Position numbers and translations under genes: made by a program | Notes under the pieces: model-generated | Seen by the model: only the letters and a program-made list of their open reading frames with translations | Database searches by the model: none | Told to the model about the DNA's origin: nothing | Shown here: one piece after another, positions 35,027-42,785 of the stretch | Layout: the number at the start of each line of letters is the position of its first letter | Position numbering within the stretch: position 1 is the stretch's first letter | From: Bacillota bacterium | Lineage (GTDB): Bacteria; Bacillota; Clostridia; Acetivibrionales; DTU013 | Assembly: GCA_023435305.1 (NCBI GenBank) | Contig: JAEYRV010000006.1 | Location: 10,097 to 74,096, forward strand | DNA: 64,000 bases | Direction of reading: 5' to 3'

Positions 35027-35923
35027 TCAATCGCTGTCTTTAATAGAAATGAACTTAACTACAAGCTGACTCAGAAGCAGTATCATGATAGTTATCAGTA
35101 ACGCAGATGTCGCTCCAATACTTGTTTTAAATGTTCCAAATCCAAGCTTGTACGTGTATATGCTCATAACCTCTGTCAATTTACCGGGTCCGCCCTTCGT
35201 AGTGGCTATAATTGTGTCATAGATTCGAAGGACATCCATCAGACGCATTGTTACGGCTACTTTTAAAACCGGATTCAGCATCGGCATAGTAATATATCTG
35301 AACTTATGCCATGCATTCGCTCCATCTACTGTGGAGGCTTCATACAGTGAACGATCTATTGTTTTAAGCCCGGATGCCAGGATCAGCATGATCATTGGAG
35401 TACATTGCCAGGTATCCATAGCGACTATTGACCATATCGTTGTACTTGGGTCAGAAAACCAAACTTTTGAAGGGATTCCGAAAATCGAAAGTATCGGATT
35501 GAGCATACCATATGTTGAATCTGCAAAAATGAACCATGTCAGGCCAACCATGATAGGCATCAACATATATGGAATAAAGAGAACTCCTCTGAAAAAGCCC
35601 ATCCCGGCGGGCGTTTTACCAAAGGGACCGCGAATATTCAACAGCAGCGCAAGCCCCAGACCCAATACAAGCTGCAGAACAACACTTGTAATACCTATTA
35701 TGAGAGTTACTTTAATTGAATTCCAAAAGTCGGGATCGGATAAAATGGTTACATAATTTTGAAACCATACAAATTTTCGTTCTATTTTGGGGTTGTTCAA
35801 TACAATATTAAGAAAGCTGAGCCCCAAATTATAAACCATAGGCATAAACTGTATAAAAGCCATAATAACAACTGCAGGTAATAGGAACCAGGTGTACTCA
35901 AGTTTTTTAGTTTTCAACAACAC
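35027..35923 (-). CDS. sugar ABC transporter permease (MalF/AraP type)
   Basis: A 298-residue permease with six helices; the EAA loop reads EASTVDGANAWHKFRYITMPML (about 205-226). First gene of the long sugar operon (35923 to 25467). The start codon appears to be GTG, with AAAGGG 5 nt upstream. Two copies of a LacI-operator-like 16-mer lie upstream (35963 and 36147). Confidence 0.92.
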   Translation of the reverse strand: MLLKTKKLEYTWFLLPAVVIMAFIQFMPMVYNLGLSFLNIVLNNPKIERKFVWFQNYVTILSDPDFWNSIKVTLIIGITSVVLQLVLGLGLALLLNIRGPFGKTPAGMGFFRGVLFIPYMLMPIMVGLTWFIFADSTYGMLNPILSIFGIPSKVWFSDPSTTIWSIVAMDTWQCTPMIMLILASGLKTIDRSLYEASTVDGANAWHKFRYITMPMLNPVLKVAVTMRLMDVLRIYDTIIATTKGGPGKLTEVMSIYTYKLGFGTFKTSIGATSALLITIMILLLSQLVVKFISIKDSD

Positions 35924-35962
35924 ACCAACCCTTTCTTAAGTGTCATTTGGAAAAATGCTGGA

Positions 35963-35978
35963 TTGTTTGCGCACACGT
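35963..35978. promoter_or_regulatory. candidate LacI-type operator, proximal copy
   Basis: TTGTTTGCGCACACGT, 40 bp upstream of the first permease gene. It matches the distal copy at 36147 in 13 of 16 positions and is roughly palindromic (TGT...ACA). The spacer 35924-36301 otherwise holds no gene; it is AT-rich and should contain the operon promoter. Confidence 0.4.
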
Positions 35979-36146
35979 TTTTACGAATGAAACTTTATAT
36001 ATAAAAATGCAAAAATAGTTCCTGTATTGCTGTTATATAATAATGAAGTTCTCTAGGCCGCTAAATATACGCATTACGAAATAGGGTTGATAAAGTGATT
36101 GCTAATAATGCAAAATTATTCATAGTGAAAGTAACCCCCGATATTT

Positions 36147-36162
36147 TTGTGTACGCACACGA
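36147..36162. promoter_or_regulatory. candidate LacI-type operator, distal copy
   Basis: TTGTGTACGCACACGA, with TGTG/CACA arms around a TACG centre, 184 bp from the proximal copy, a spacing compatible with looping. Confidence 0.4.
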
Positions 36163-36301
36163 TTTCTGTATTTATATATTACAATACCCAAAAAACTTTG
36201 TCAATACTATTCACCATCTTTTACATGGCCACAAGGATTTTTTCTTAGCCAATATGTTTGTGTAATTCAGAATAGTTCAGGCAATTTCATGCATTAAAAA
36301 A

Positions 36302-36326
36302 AACTGCAAGCATTAAGCTTGCAGTT
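36302..36326 (-). terminator. intrinsic terminator next to the tRNA-Asp fragment
   Basis: Perfect 10-bp stem AACTGCAAGC/GCTTGCAGTT with T-runs on both strands. It lies where the terminator of an intact tRNA-Asp would be. Confidence 0.85.
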
Positions 36327-36362
36327 TTTCTGGCGACCCGGAAGGGACTCGAACCCTCGACC
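36327..36362 (-). repeat. tRNA-Asp 3'-end fragment (putative attachment site)
   Basis: Identical over 36 bp to 55004-55039 and containing the acceptor 3' strand, CCA and T-arm of tRNA-Asp, but no D-arm or anticodon follows. Right next to it an inverted repeat CCGTGGT/ACCACGG (36361-36385) lies at the element edge. Confidence 0.75.
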
Positions 36363-36417
36363 GTGGTGTGCAAATAAAACCACGGATTTGTTATTTCTAT
36401 TTTCAAATATCGGCTGC

Positions 36418-38085
36418 TCACATCGTGATGTGCACATACCCGACGTACTTAAAGTAGATCGTAACTTTCTGGGTTTTACTGCCGTCCGGCTGCGTCTCCC
36501 GCTGGGATACTTCGATCCGCTCGATCAGCGTGTGCAGCACGTGGGCGTCCAGTTCCTGTAGGTCTGTGTACTTTTCGATCAAAGAGGCGAACTGTTCCGC
36601 CTTGATGACAGCCTCGTCCACTTCCCGCGCGGCGGCTTCATAATCATCCAACACCGCTTTAAGCTCCCGCTGTTCCTGCTCATACCCAGCGGCCAGTGTG
36701 GCGAACCGTTCGTCTGTAATTGCCCCGGCAGCGTTCTGCTCCAGCAGCTTGCGGATAATTCCGTCCAGCGTCTCGATTCGCTTATGGGCCTTCTCCGCTT
36801 CCTTTTTTCGATCCTTCAGCTTGCCCTGCGCGCTCTCCGCCAGCGCCGCCGTCAGCATCTTCTCGTAGCGGTTATGATACAAACGGGCATATTGCGCGTT
36901 GCGCCGGATGGCATCCAGTACGATGGCCTTGATCTGCTTTTCGCTGATGTAATGGGTCGAGCAGTATTCCTTGCCATAGCGCATATAGTACCAGCATTTG
37001 AATTGTCCGCTGTCCGGAACGGTCTTTCTCGGCGCTCGGGAGTAGGACAGTGCGCTTCCGCAGTCGGCGCAATAGAGAAGCCCAGCAAACATTTGAGGTT
37101 CCCCGTCCTTGCAGGCGCGGGAGCGGACGGCGATTTGCTTTTGGACGTTCTCCCACTGCGCCGGCGTGGTCAGTGCTTCGTGAGTATTCTCCGCCACGAT
37201 ACAGTTTTCTTCCGGTGCTTTTTCGCTCTTGCCCTTCATCGTCTTGCTGGTGCGGCGCCCGTTGACAGTGTGGCCCAGATAGACCGGATTGGTCAGAATC
37301 GCCTTGACAGACGTCACATGCCATTTGGACTCGTGTAAATAGTAGCCGTTGGTGAAATAATCCGGATTCTTCTCAATAAAGTAGGAGATGGGATTAAGGA
37401 CACCCTCGTTTTGCATGGTTTTGGCGATTTTGTTATACCCAGCGCCATCTTCTGCCATCGCGAAGATCCGCCTCACAATTCCGGCGGCTTCCTCGTCCAC
37501 AAGCAAATGGTGCCGATCCTGCGGATCGCGGATGTACCCATACGGTGCTTTGGACCCAAGAAACATTCCGTGCTTCGCCCTCGCTTTTTTCGCGTCCCGC
37601 GTTTTCTCCGAAATGTTCTGCGCATACTCGTAGTTCATGATGTTGAGGATGGGCACATTCAATCCGTAGTTGCCGTTGGCGCTGTCCACGCGGTCGCCAA
37701 TGGCGATGAAGCGTACCCCTTTTTCAATAAAATATTTATGAAGATAAACGCCTGCCTCGAAGTAGTTGCGGGCGAAACGCGAGAGATCTTTGCATACGAC
37801 GGTGTTGATTTCGCCGCGTTCGATGGCCTCAATCATCCGCTTGAACGCGGGGCGTTCAAAAGTGGTACCGGAGACGCCGTCGTCAAGGAACATCTCGACC
37901 AGAACATAGTCATGCTCCTTGCAATAATCCGTAATAATGGATTTCTGTGTCTGGATACTCTCGCTCTCACCTTTGCTACGATCCTCAACCGACAGCCTTC
38001 CGTAGCCGCCGACTTTCACGATATTCACTTTATTTTCGGTTAGATAAATGGGACTTATAAGATTCGCTGCTGCCTGTGTTTGCAT
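36418..38085 (-). CDS. large serine recombinase (TnpX/TndX-like)
   Basis: A 555-residue site-specific recombinase for excision and integration. Resolvase domain about 24-175 with catalytic Ser32 in GYGRLS and conserved arginine in CKDLSRFARN; recombinase domain about 190-300; zinc-ribbon CADCGS...CWYYMRYGKEYC about 345-385; then a long coiled coil (about 420-500). The start at 38085 has AAGGAG 6 nt upstream, whereas the longer frame has no site. It sits at the left edge of the element with its stop 55 bp from the tRNA-Asp fragment, the usual place for an integrase. Confidence 0.95.
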   Translation of the reverse strand: MQTQAAANLISPIYLTENKVNIVKVGGYGRLSVEDRSKGESESIQTQKSIITDYCKEHDYVLVEMFLDDGVSGTTFERPAFKRMIEAIERGEINTVVCKDLSRFARNYFEAGVYLHKYFIEKGVRFIAIGDRVDSANGNYGLNVPILNIMNYEYAQNISEKTRDAKKARAKHGMFLGSKAPYGYIRDPQDRHHLLVDEEAAGIVRRIFAMAEDGAGYNKIAKTMQNEGVLNPISYFIEKNPDYFTNGYYLHESKWHVTSVKAILTNPVYLGHTVNGRRTSKTMKGKSEKAPEENCIVAENTHEALTTPAQWENVQKQIAVRSRACKDGEPQMFAGLLYCADCGSALSYSRAPRKTVPDSGQFKCWYYMRYGKEYCSTHYISEKQIKAIVLDAIRRNAQYARLYHNRYEKMLTAALAESAQGKLKDRKKEAEKAHKRIETLDGIIRKLLEQNAAGAITDERFATLAAGYEQEQRELKAVLDDYEAAAREVDEAVIKAEQFASLIEKYTDLQELDAHVLHTLIERIEVSQRETQPDGSKTQKVTIYFKYVGYVHITM

Positions 38086-38177
38086 AATTCGCTCCTTCCT
38101 CGGACTGTCGTCCCTGCAGCAGCAACCTGTCAAACACACGATACCACAGGTTCTGCCGCAAAGCTATTGAAATGATT

Positions 38178-38378
38178 TCAGACTGCGGCTTTTTTATCAC
38201 TATCGTCCGGCGTATAATCGTCAGGTTTGAGATCATCCAGCATCAGCTTTCCCAAGAGACGGAAAATGCTGTCTTCGCCAAGGTAGCGGCTCTCCACAAG
38301 GAATGTCGTACCGTTGATTTCCAGCGCTGTTTCTCCCAGATGAACCGGCAGAAGATAATTGGTCGGTTTATTTTTCAT
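38178..38378 (-). CDS. TnpW-like transposon-encoded protein
   Basis: A 66-residue protein (MKNKPTNYLLPVHLGETAL...) that resembles the TnpW family carried by clostridial Tn4451-like elements; its function is unknown to me. The C-terminus is acidic (DDLKPDDYTPDDSDKK). The start at 38378 has AAAGGA 8 nt upstream. It lies between the relaxase and the recombinase, its usual position. Confidence 0.75.
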   Translation of the reverse strand: MKNKPTNYLLPVHLGETALEINGTTFLVESRYLGEDSIFRLLGKLMLDDLKPDDYTPDDSDKKAAV

Positions 38379-38462
38379 CGTATTTTCCTTTCTTTGTGGT
38401 TGGCGCGGGAGCACGGAGACTCCCGCGCCCAGGTTAATTTTTGGGGAATCGGATACCCCTGG

Positions 38463-39806
38463 TCACCCCAAGGTCTGCTGCCATGTTTGCTCATCCTCGT
38501 GATCGTCCACCTTATGGCCGAGAGCAATTTTCTTTTCACGCTCTTTGGTGAACGCTTTTCGGTCTGTGTACGGATTTATGGTTGTGGCGTCAATTACGGG
38601 AACAGTATCCTGAGTGCGCTCCAGAGCGTGTCCCAGCTGTGCCACATTGCCCAGAGCACCAGCAGGATCACCGGAATTAGCAGCCACGTCGGGCTGAGAT
38701 GTGGAATGTGCAGATGCAGCCGCGGGAGAGAGATACGCCGCTCTCTCCGTTTCCCAGCCTGTTGCAACATCTCCCGCATCGCCGCCACATCCCGCGCCAG
38801 CGCCGCGATCTGCTCCTGGGTCGGGTACGTTCTCGGCCTCTGCGAAAGCTCCCGCACGAGCGCCGTCTGCGCGGCCACGCGGCGTTCCAGTGAACTCAGC
38901 GTCTGGTGCAATTCCGCCCACTCCGCCTGTGTCGGATGCGGCTCGGGTTGTGCCGCCGTTGTCGGCTCTTGCCGCGTCATAGAACCCCGCGGATGATTCA
39001 GCCACTTCAATTCCTCCATGGACAATTCTCTCTCGGATTCGGAACTCACGCCCCATCGCCTCCTTCAGATATCGTTCGTCGTGCAGCCGGTCATCCCGGC
39101 ACTTCATCCCGCCAGGGGTTGTGTAAGTAATGCTTTTTCTGGAATCCTGCCAGCGGACATCGTAACCCTCAGTGCGCATCAGGGTGATGAACTCCTCGCG
39201 GGTTCCGGCATAGCGCATACACTCGTCTATAGTATCCATGAGCCGGAACTTCCAGCTCTCGCCCCTCGCGGCGGCATGGTATTCGGCTGTGGACATGGAT
39301 TTCACTTTTTTCCTTTTCTGACCTTTCTGAAATACCGGCAGGCCGAACATCTCGCACACCTGATCGTTCCGCTGGCGGAGCTCGACCAGCTCCGGTTCAC
39401 TGATGTGGAGCTTACGCCCGTCCTCCAGCGAGACGCTGTTGATGATGAAGTGCGAGTGAACATGGTCGCGGTCACTATGAGTACAAACAAGCACCTCGCG
39501 GCCCTCGAAATACTTACCAAGTTCCATCGCTGCCGCGTGCGCGGTAACCGGATCGACGTCGGCGCCCTTGGGGAAGGACTGCACCATGTGGAAGAACAGG
39601 GTTTTGTCATCCTTGTGGTAGAGCAGCTTCGTACTGAGAAAATCGTCGTAGACGCTCTCGGGCCGGCAGTTGATTCCGCTGACCAGAGACTGTCCCTGCC
39701 ACAGCGTTTTCTCCTCCCGCTTCGTGTACGCCATGACCGCCGCCATGCAGGGACGGTTCTGCCCCTTGGGGTAATTCGTAAAACTGATGATGGCTATTTC
39801 GCCCAC
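38463..39806 (-). CDS. mobilization relaxase (MobA/MobL-like)
   Basis: A 447-residue relaxase that nicks oriT to start conjugal transfer. The metal-binding triad lies in THSDRDHVHSHFIIN (H110, H115, H117, H119), and FFHMVQSFPKG precedes it. The candidate catalytic tyrosine is near residue 27 (AVMAYTKR). From about residue 275 the sequence becomes low-complexity Ala/Gly/Asp-rich, exactly where a second gene is encoded in another frame (38594-39049). It overlaps mobC by 13 bp, so the two are translationally coupled. Confidence 0.93.
   Translation of the reverse strand: MGEIAIISFTNYPKGQNRPCMAAVMAYTKREEKTLWQGQSLVSGINCRPESVYDDFLSTKLLYHKDDKTLFFHMVQSFPKGADVDPVTAHAAAMELGKYFEGREVLVCTHSDRDHVHSHFIINSVSLEDGRKLHISEPELVELRQRNDQVCEMFGLPVFQKGQKRKKVKSMSTAEYHAAARGESWKFRLMDTIDECMRYAGTREEFITLMRTEGYDVRWQDSRKSITYTTPGGMKCRDDRLHDERYLKEAMGREFRIRERIVHGGIEVAESSAGFYDAARADNGGTTRAASDTGGVGGIAPDAEFTGTPRGRADGARAGAFAEAENVPDPGADRGAGAGCGGDAGDVATGWETERAAYLSPAAASAHSTSQPDVAANSGDPAGALGNVAQLGHALERTQDTVPVIDATTINPYTDRKAFTKEREKKIALGHKVDDHEDEQTWQQTLG
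38594..39049 (-). CDS. MobB-like membrane protein nested within the relaxase gene
   Basis: A 151-residue protein in a different frame, wholly inside the relaxase gene. A perfect AAGGAGG (39059-39065) lies 9 nt before a GTG start. The product has a Pro/Gln-rich N-terminus, a heptad-like helix (about 45-95, LHQTLSSLERRVAAQTALVREL), a basic stretch and a C-terminal membrane helix (about 122-142, WLLIPVILLVLWAMWHSW). This looks far more protein-like than the relaxase frame over the same DNA. In plasmid RSF1010 the membrane protein MobB is likewise encoded inside mobA in another frame; a similar role in transfer is inferred. Confidence 0.75.
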   Translation of the reverse strand: MSSESERELSMEELKWLNHPRGSMTRQEPTTAAQPEPHPTQAEWAELHQTLSSLERRVAAQTALVRELSQRPRTYPTQEQIAALARDVAAMREMLQQAGKRRERRISLPRLHLHIPHLSPTWLLIPVILLVLWAMWHSWDTLWSALRILFP

Positions 39807-40108
39807 CTCCCTCGTTCAGCAATCTCTCGCAGCGTCTCGCTGATCTTTTTCAATTCTTTTGCGGCTTCGTCCAGATTGGCAACCGACACTCTGCCCATGT
39901 TGGCCAGCACCGTGAGCTGGTTAAGGTTGTTGCCGATGGCGCGCTGCTGTTTCAGGACTTCCTTCAGATCTTCCACGACCACCACCTGCCTGCCGAGGCA
40001 GCATCGGGTGGCGTAGTCGCTCTGGGAAAGCCGGGCCTGTCTTGCTTTTCGCTTGATGGTATCCAGATCGCCGGAGGCAATCCGGATGCTGAATGTCGTA
40101 TCCTTCAT
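39794..40108 (-). CDS. mobilization accessory protein MobC
   Basis: A 104-residue relaxosome protein: a ribbon-helix-helix-like N-terminus (TTFSIRIASGDLDTIKRKARQARLSQSDY) followed by the MobC signature LKQQRAIGNNLNQL and a helical tail. It binds oriT and assists the relaxase. The start at 40108 has GGAGGAG just upstream, and its ATGA overlaps the stop of the small upstream frame; its 3' end overlaps the relaxase start. The long upstream extension of the frame is not coding. Confidence 0.9.
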   Translation of the reverse strand: MKDTTFSIRIASGDLDTIKRKARQARLSQSDYATRCCLGRQVVVVEDLKEVLKQQRAIGNNLNQLTVLANMGRVSVANLDEAAKELKKISETLREIAERGRWAK

Positions 40109-40392
40109 ACGCTCCTCCGTTCTACCGGGTGTGGGGCAGGGCCCCGCAAACTGAGCGTTTGGCGGGGCGGCGGCTGTGGCCGACGTCCAGACAAATGCGA
40201 TGCTGGCTCTCCCCGAAAGGGGAGAAATCCCCCCGCGGGGCATCTACGCATCCTCCCGTGACAGGTGTGACGGCTGTGACAGCAGATTCGGTACTGAGCC
40301 TGTGTCAGGTTTCCCGTCATTCCCGTCACTGCCGTCACGTCGTCGCGAACTTCATATCCCTCGCTTTCACGCGAGCGTAAAAGCTCACTCAT
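40105..40392 (-). CDS. small coupled ORF bridging repA-like and mobC genes
   Basis: A 95-residue frame that starts at an ATG overlapping the RepA-like stop (GAGGAG 7 nt upstream) and ends in an ATGA overlap with mobC. Such exact junctions at both ends argue for translation. The N-terminus (MSELLRSRESEGYEVRDDVT) is protein-like; VTAVTGMT comes from the 9-bp iterons beneath; the C-terminal half is Arg/Pro-rich and resembles no family I know. It may be a genuine small protein or a coupling frame over an origin region. Confidence 0.45.
   Translation of the reverse strand: MSELLRSRESEGYEVRDDVTAVTGMTGNLTQAQYRICCHSRHTCHGRMRRCPAGGFLPFRGEPASHLSGRRPQPPPRQTLSLRGPAPHPVERRSV
40255..40338. repeat. inverted arrays of 9-bp iterons (possible origin or Rep/relaxosome site)
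   Basis: GTGAC recurs at 40258, 40267 and 40276, and its inverse GTCAC/GTCAT at 40316, 40325 and 40334, every copy spaced exactly 9 bp. The two triplets face each other across 35 bp. Next to them lie a CTCCCC-GAAA-GGGGAG hairpin (40208-40223) and the palindrome CCCCGCGGGG (40231-40240). The layout suits an origin of replication or transfer. Confidence 0.6.
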
Positions 40393-41455
40393 TTCGTTGC
40401 TCCTCCTCTCCAAGCGCGACCCGCTGCGCTGGGCTCGCGCTTGGGTCAAGAATACGAAGGCGCAGTTCCCGGCGGTCGCGGGTACGGTGGGTTTCAAACA
40501 TGATTCCGCGTGCGGCCAACTCGTCACGGCAGCGGATCAGCCGCTTGGTGAGCGCGGCGGGAACAAGCGGTTCGCCGCTCCGTTTCTCCAGCGCTTCCGC
40601 CAGCTCCGTCGCTGTACCGGTGAACGATTTGTGCACACTGAGGAATTCAGAGAGAAAAATAATGAGCTTATCCTGCGGCTGAGTTTCTGTGGTAACGCTG
40701 TCCGAGAGCAGCTTCCAGACGTGGGTATCCCCGTCAAATTCCAACGTCAACTCCCGATACTCAATGTCTCGCCCGGTACAGTAGAGCGTCGCTGTGCTGC
40801 CGCCGCGCTTGTCCTTGCGGAGAACGAAATTGGAGTCCGTCGCACCGCTGATCCCCGTGGTGCCGGAGATCATGTTCATGGGATCGTCATCGTTCATTTT
40901 TCGCAGGTGGTGGATGAGCAGGATAGCGATGCGGTGCCTGTCCGCCAGCTCCTTCAGGATGCCGAGGTCGCGGTAGTCGCTGGCATAGGGATTTACATCG
41001 TTCGCAATACCGCGGATGCGCTGGAGCGTGTCGATAACGATGAGAGCGGTGCCAGGATGCTCCATGTGAAAACGCTCGATCTGCTGCTCCAGACCTCCGC
41101 GAAGCTTTTCCGACATGGTGGCGAAGAACAGATTCGGTGGTGCGTCATCCGTGATGTCCAGCAGCCGGTTCTGGATGCGAGAATAGCTGTCCTCCAGACA
41201 AAGGTAGAGCACATTGCCTCGCACAGAGGGAAACTCCCACACGTTATCCCCTTTTGCCACGCACAGGCACAGCCACAGTGCCAGCCACGATTTGCCTACC
41301 TTCGGCGCACCAGCGAGGATGTGCAGTCCCTGTGGTAGAAGCCCGCTGATGGTGAATCGGATCGGCGGCAGCGGCGTGTTCATCAGGGTCTCGCCATCTA
41401 TGGCGTTCAGCCTGTGTTGGTTCATCATAGCCGCTGGTTTTTTGGCAACTGTCAT
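40385..41455 (-). CDS. RepA-like AAA/RecA-fold ATPase (plasmid-type replicative helicase)
   Basis: A 356-residue RecA-fold ATPase (AAA_25/RepA-like). Walker A is GAPKVGKSW (49-57), Walker B ALIVIDTL (about 136-143); ILLIHHLRK is a sensor strand with paired histidines. The C-terminal domain (from about 270) looks like a winged helix with an Arg-rich end. Such proteins serve as hexameric helicases in element replication. AAGGAAG lies 7 nt upstream. It heads the repA-mobC-mobA-tnpW-recombinase series. Confidence 0.85.
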   Translation of the reverse strand: MTVAKKPAAMMNQHRLNAIDGETLMNTPLPPIRFTISGLLPQGLHILAGAPKVGKSWLALWLCLCVAKGDNVWEFPSVRGNVLYLCLEDSYSRIQNRLLDITDDAPPNLFFATMSEKLRGGLEQQIERFHMEHPGTALIVIDTLQRIRGIANDVNPYASDYRDLGILKELADRHRIAILLIHHLRKMNDDDPMNMISGTTGISGATDSNFVLRKDKRGGSTATLYCTGRDIEYRELTLEFDGDTHVWKLLSDSVTTETQPQDKLIIFLSEFLSVHKSFTGTATELAEALEKRSGEPLVPAALTKRLIRCRDELAARGIMFETHRTRDRRELRLRILDPSASPAQRVALGEEEQRNE

Positions 41456-41597
41456 TTTGATTCTTCCTTTCTTTTGAGAATTGAGAGACTCTTGGTTCTA
41501 TCGTCAGTGTAGCAACTTTCCCTCTTGCGGTCGCCGTTTGAGCGTGATAAGATATAGCAGATAAAATAAAATTATCGTATATATCTTGGAGGGACAC

Positions 41598-42671
41598 ATG
41601 GATAGACCGAAATCGACCGCTGATGAGTTTGCGGCTCCGCTCACGCTCTCGCTGGAGGAGAACAGCTGCATCTTTACAATCAAGTGGCGGAACGCGCCGG
41701 GGATGCTGGTGGAGAAATTTGAGTCCCCGCAGGAACTCCTGACGGTATTTCTCAACGGGGATTATCTTCGGCTGATTACCTCAAGGGATCTGCTCAATAT
41801 GGAGTTGACGGACGCTCCGCAGTTTTACGAGTGGCTGACTACTTATGACCGGGAGCGGGTCATGAATCTGATTGGGCAACTCTATTTTTCCAAATCCGCC
41901 GACGTGAACGCGCTGCCGCCGAGCCAGCGGCTGCGGGTATATCTCACCTTCGACCGAACGCTTTTCTCCGTGGAAGCACGGGAGCAGGAGTATTCCTGCT
42001 TTTGGAAGGTGCTGCGCAATCATGCTCTTGCGGATGAAGCCTTCGGGAAATATTCCGGGCAAAATAAGCGCCGGAATACGGGTACGCGGCGTGAGGCTGA
42101 TTTTGAAGCTGCTTGCAAAACGGTAAAGGAATACAATCTCCGGATTCCACGCGGAACCATGGCACGGCTTGAGGAGCCGCAGGAGTTGGTGATGTATCTG
42201 CTGCGGGAAACGATCCTATCGGATAAGCACATTAAAAAGTGCGAATTCTGCGGTCGGTTTTTCATTCCCCGGCGCAGCACCCGGCAATACTGCTCGCCGG
42301 CGTGTGCCAGCAAGCAGCGGAACCTTGACGGCTTCTGCGGCGAGACGGAGGTCAGCGCAGCGTATAAACGCATTGTGGCCAACCTAACCGCAAAGGATAA
42401 AAAGCAAAAAGAGCTCCGCCGCCAGTATTGCCTGGACGGCGGAGCCGTGGTGAAGCCGCGTGAGGTGCTGCGGCAGTTTTATGATGAAAACTATACCCAT
42501 CAGGAGCAATTCCGCTCGGCGTGGGAGGCGCTGAACAAGGCAGAGAAAAAAAGCTGGGCGGATCGCCAGGCATACGAGCAGGCCAAAGCGGATTATCTTT
42601 CCTGGCTGGACAGTCGGCTTAGCTACGCCAAGCGGATTCATATTGATAATGACAGCATTTTGGATGAGTAG
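41598..42671 (+). CDS. DUF6076-like zinc-finger protein of mobile elements
   Basis: A 357-residue protein facing away from the RepA-like gene. A four-cysteine zinc knuckle CEFCGRFF...YCSPACASKQR lies near residues 210-235, reminiscent of CGNR/HNH-associated fingers; around it are basic, helical regions. I recall similar proteins annotated DUF6076 in clostridial mobile elements, function unknown. The start at 41598 has GGAGG 5 nt upstream; the TTG four codons earlier is part of that site. A regulator of the element is possible. It is followed by a hairpin terminator. Confidence 0.6.
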   Translation: MDRPKSTADEFAAPLTLSLEENSCIFTIKWRNAPGMLVEKFESPQELLTVFLNGDYLRLITSRDLLNMELTDAPQFYEWLTTYDRERVMNLIGQLYFSKSADVNALPPSQRLRVYLTFDRTLFSVEAREQEYSCFWKVLRNHALADEAFGKYSGQNKRRNTGTRREADFEAACKTVKEYNLRIPRGTMARLEEPQELVMYLLRETILSDKHIKKCEFCGRFFIPRRSTRQYCSPACASKQRNLDGFCGETEVSAAYKRIVANLTAKDKKQKELRRQYCLDGGAVVKPREVLRQFYDENYTHQEQFRSAWEALNKAEKKSWADRQAYEQAKADYLSWLDSRLSYAKRIHIDNDSILDE

Positions 42672-42724
42672 TTGGATCATGCGGCAGACATTCTCTCGTA
42701 TCTGGCGCTGGGATATATAAACTG

Positions 42725-42759
42725 TTTGGGCGGTCTGGTTATAAACCAGACCGCCCAAA
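42725..42759. terminator. bidirectional hairpin between convergent genes
   Basis: Perfect 16-bp stem TTTGGGCGGTCTGGTT-ATA-AACCAGACCGCCCAAA. It separates the DUF6076-like gene and the SLH gene and can serve both. Confidence 0.8.
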
Positions 42760-42785
42760 TCAAATGTCGCTGTTATAAAATATTC

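Noticed and set aside
40393..40527. Upstream extension of the small ORF between the RepA-like and MobC genes
   Set aside because: It is in another frame over the RepA-like 3' end with no start signal; the coupled ATG at 40392 is the sensible start.
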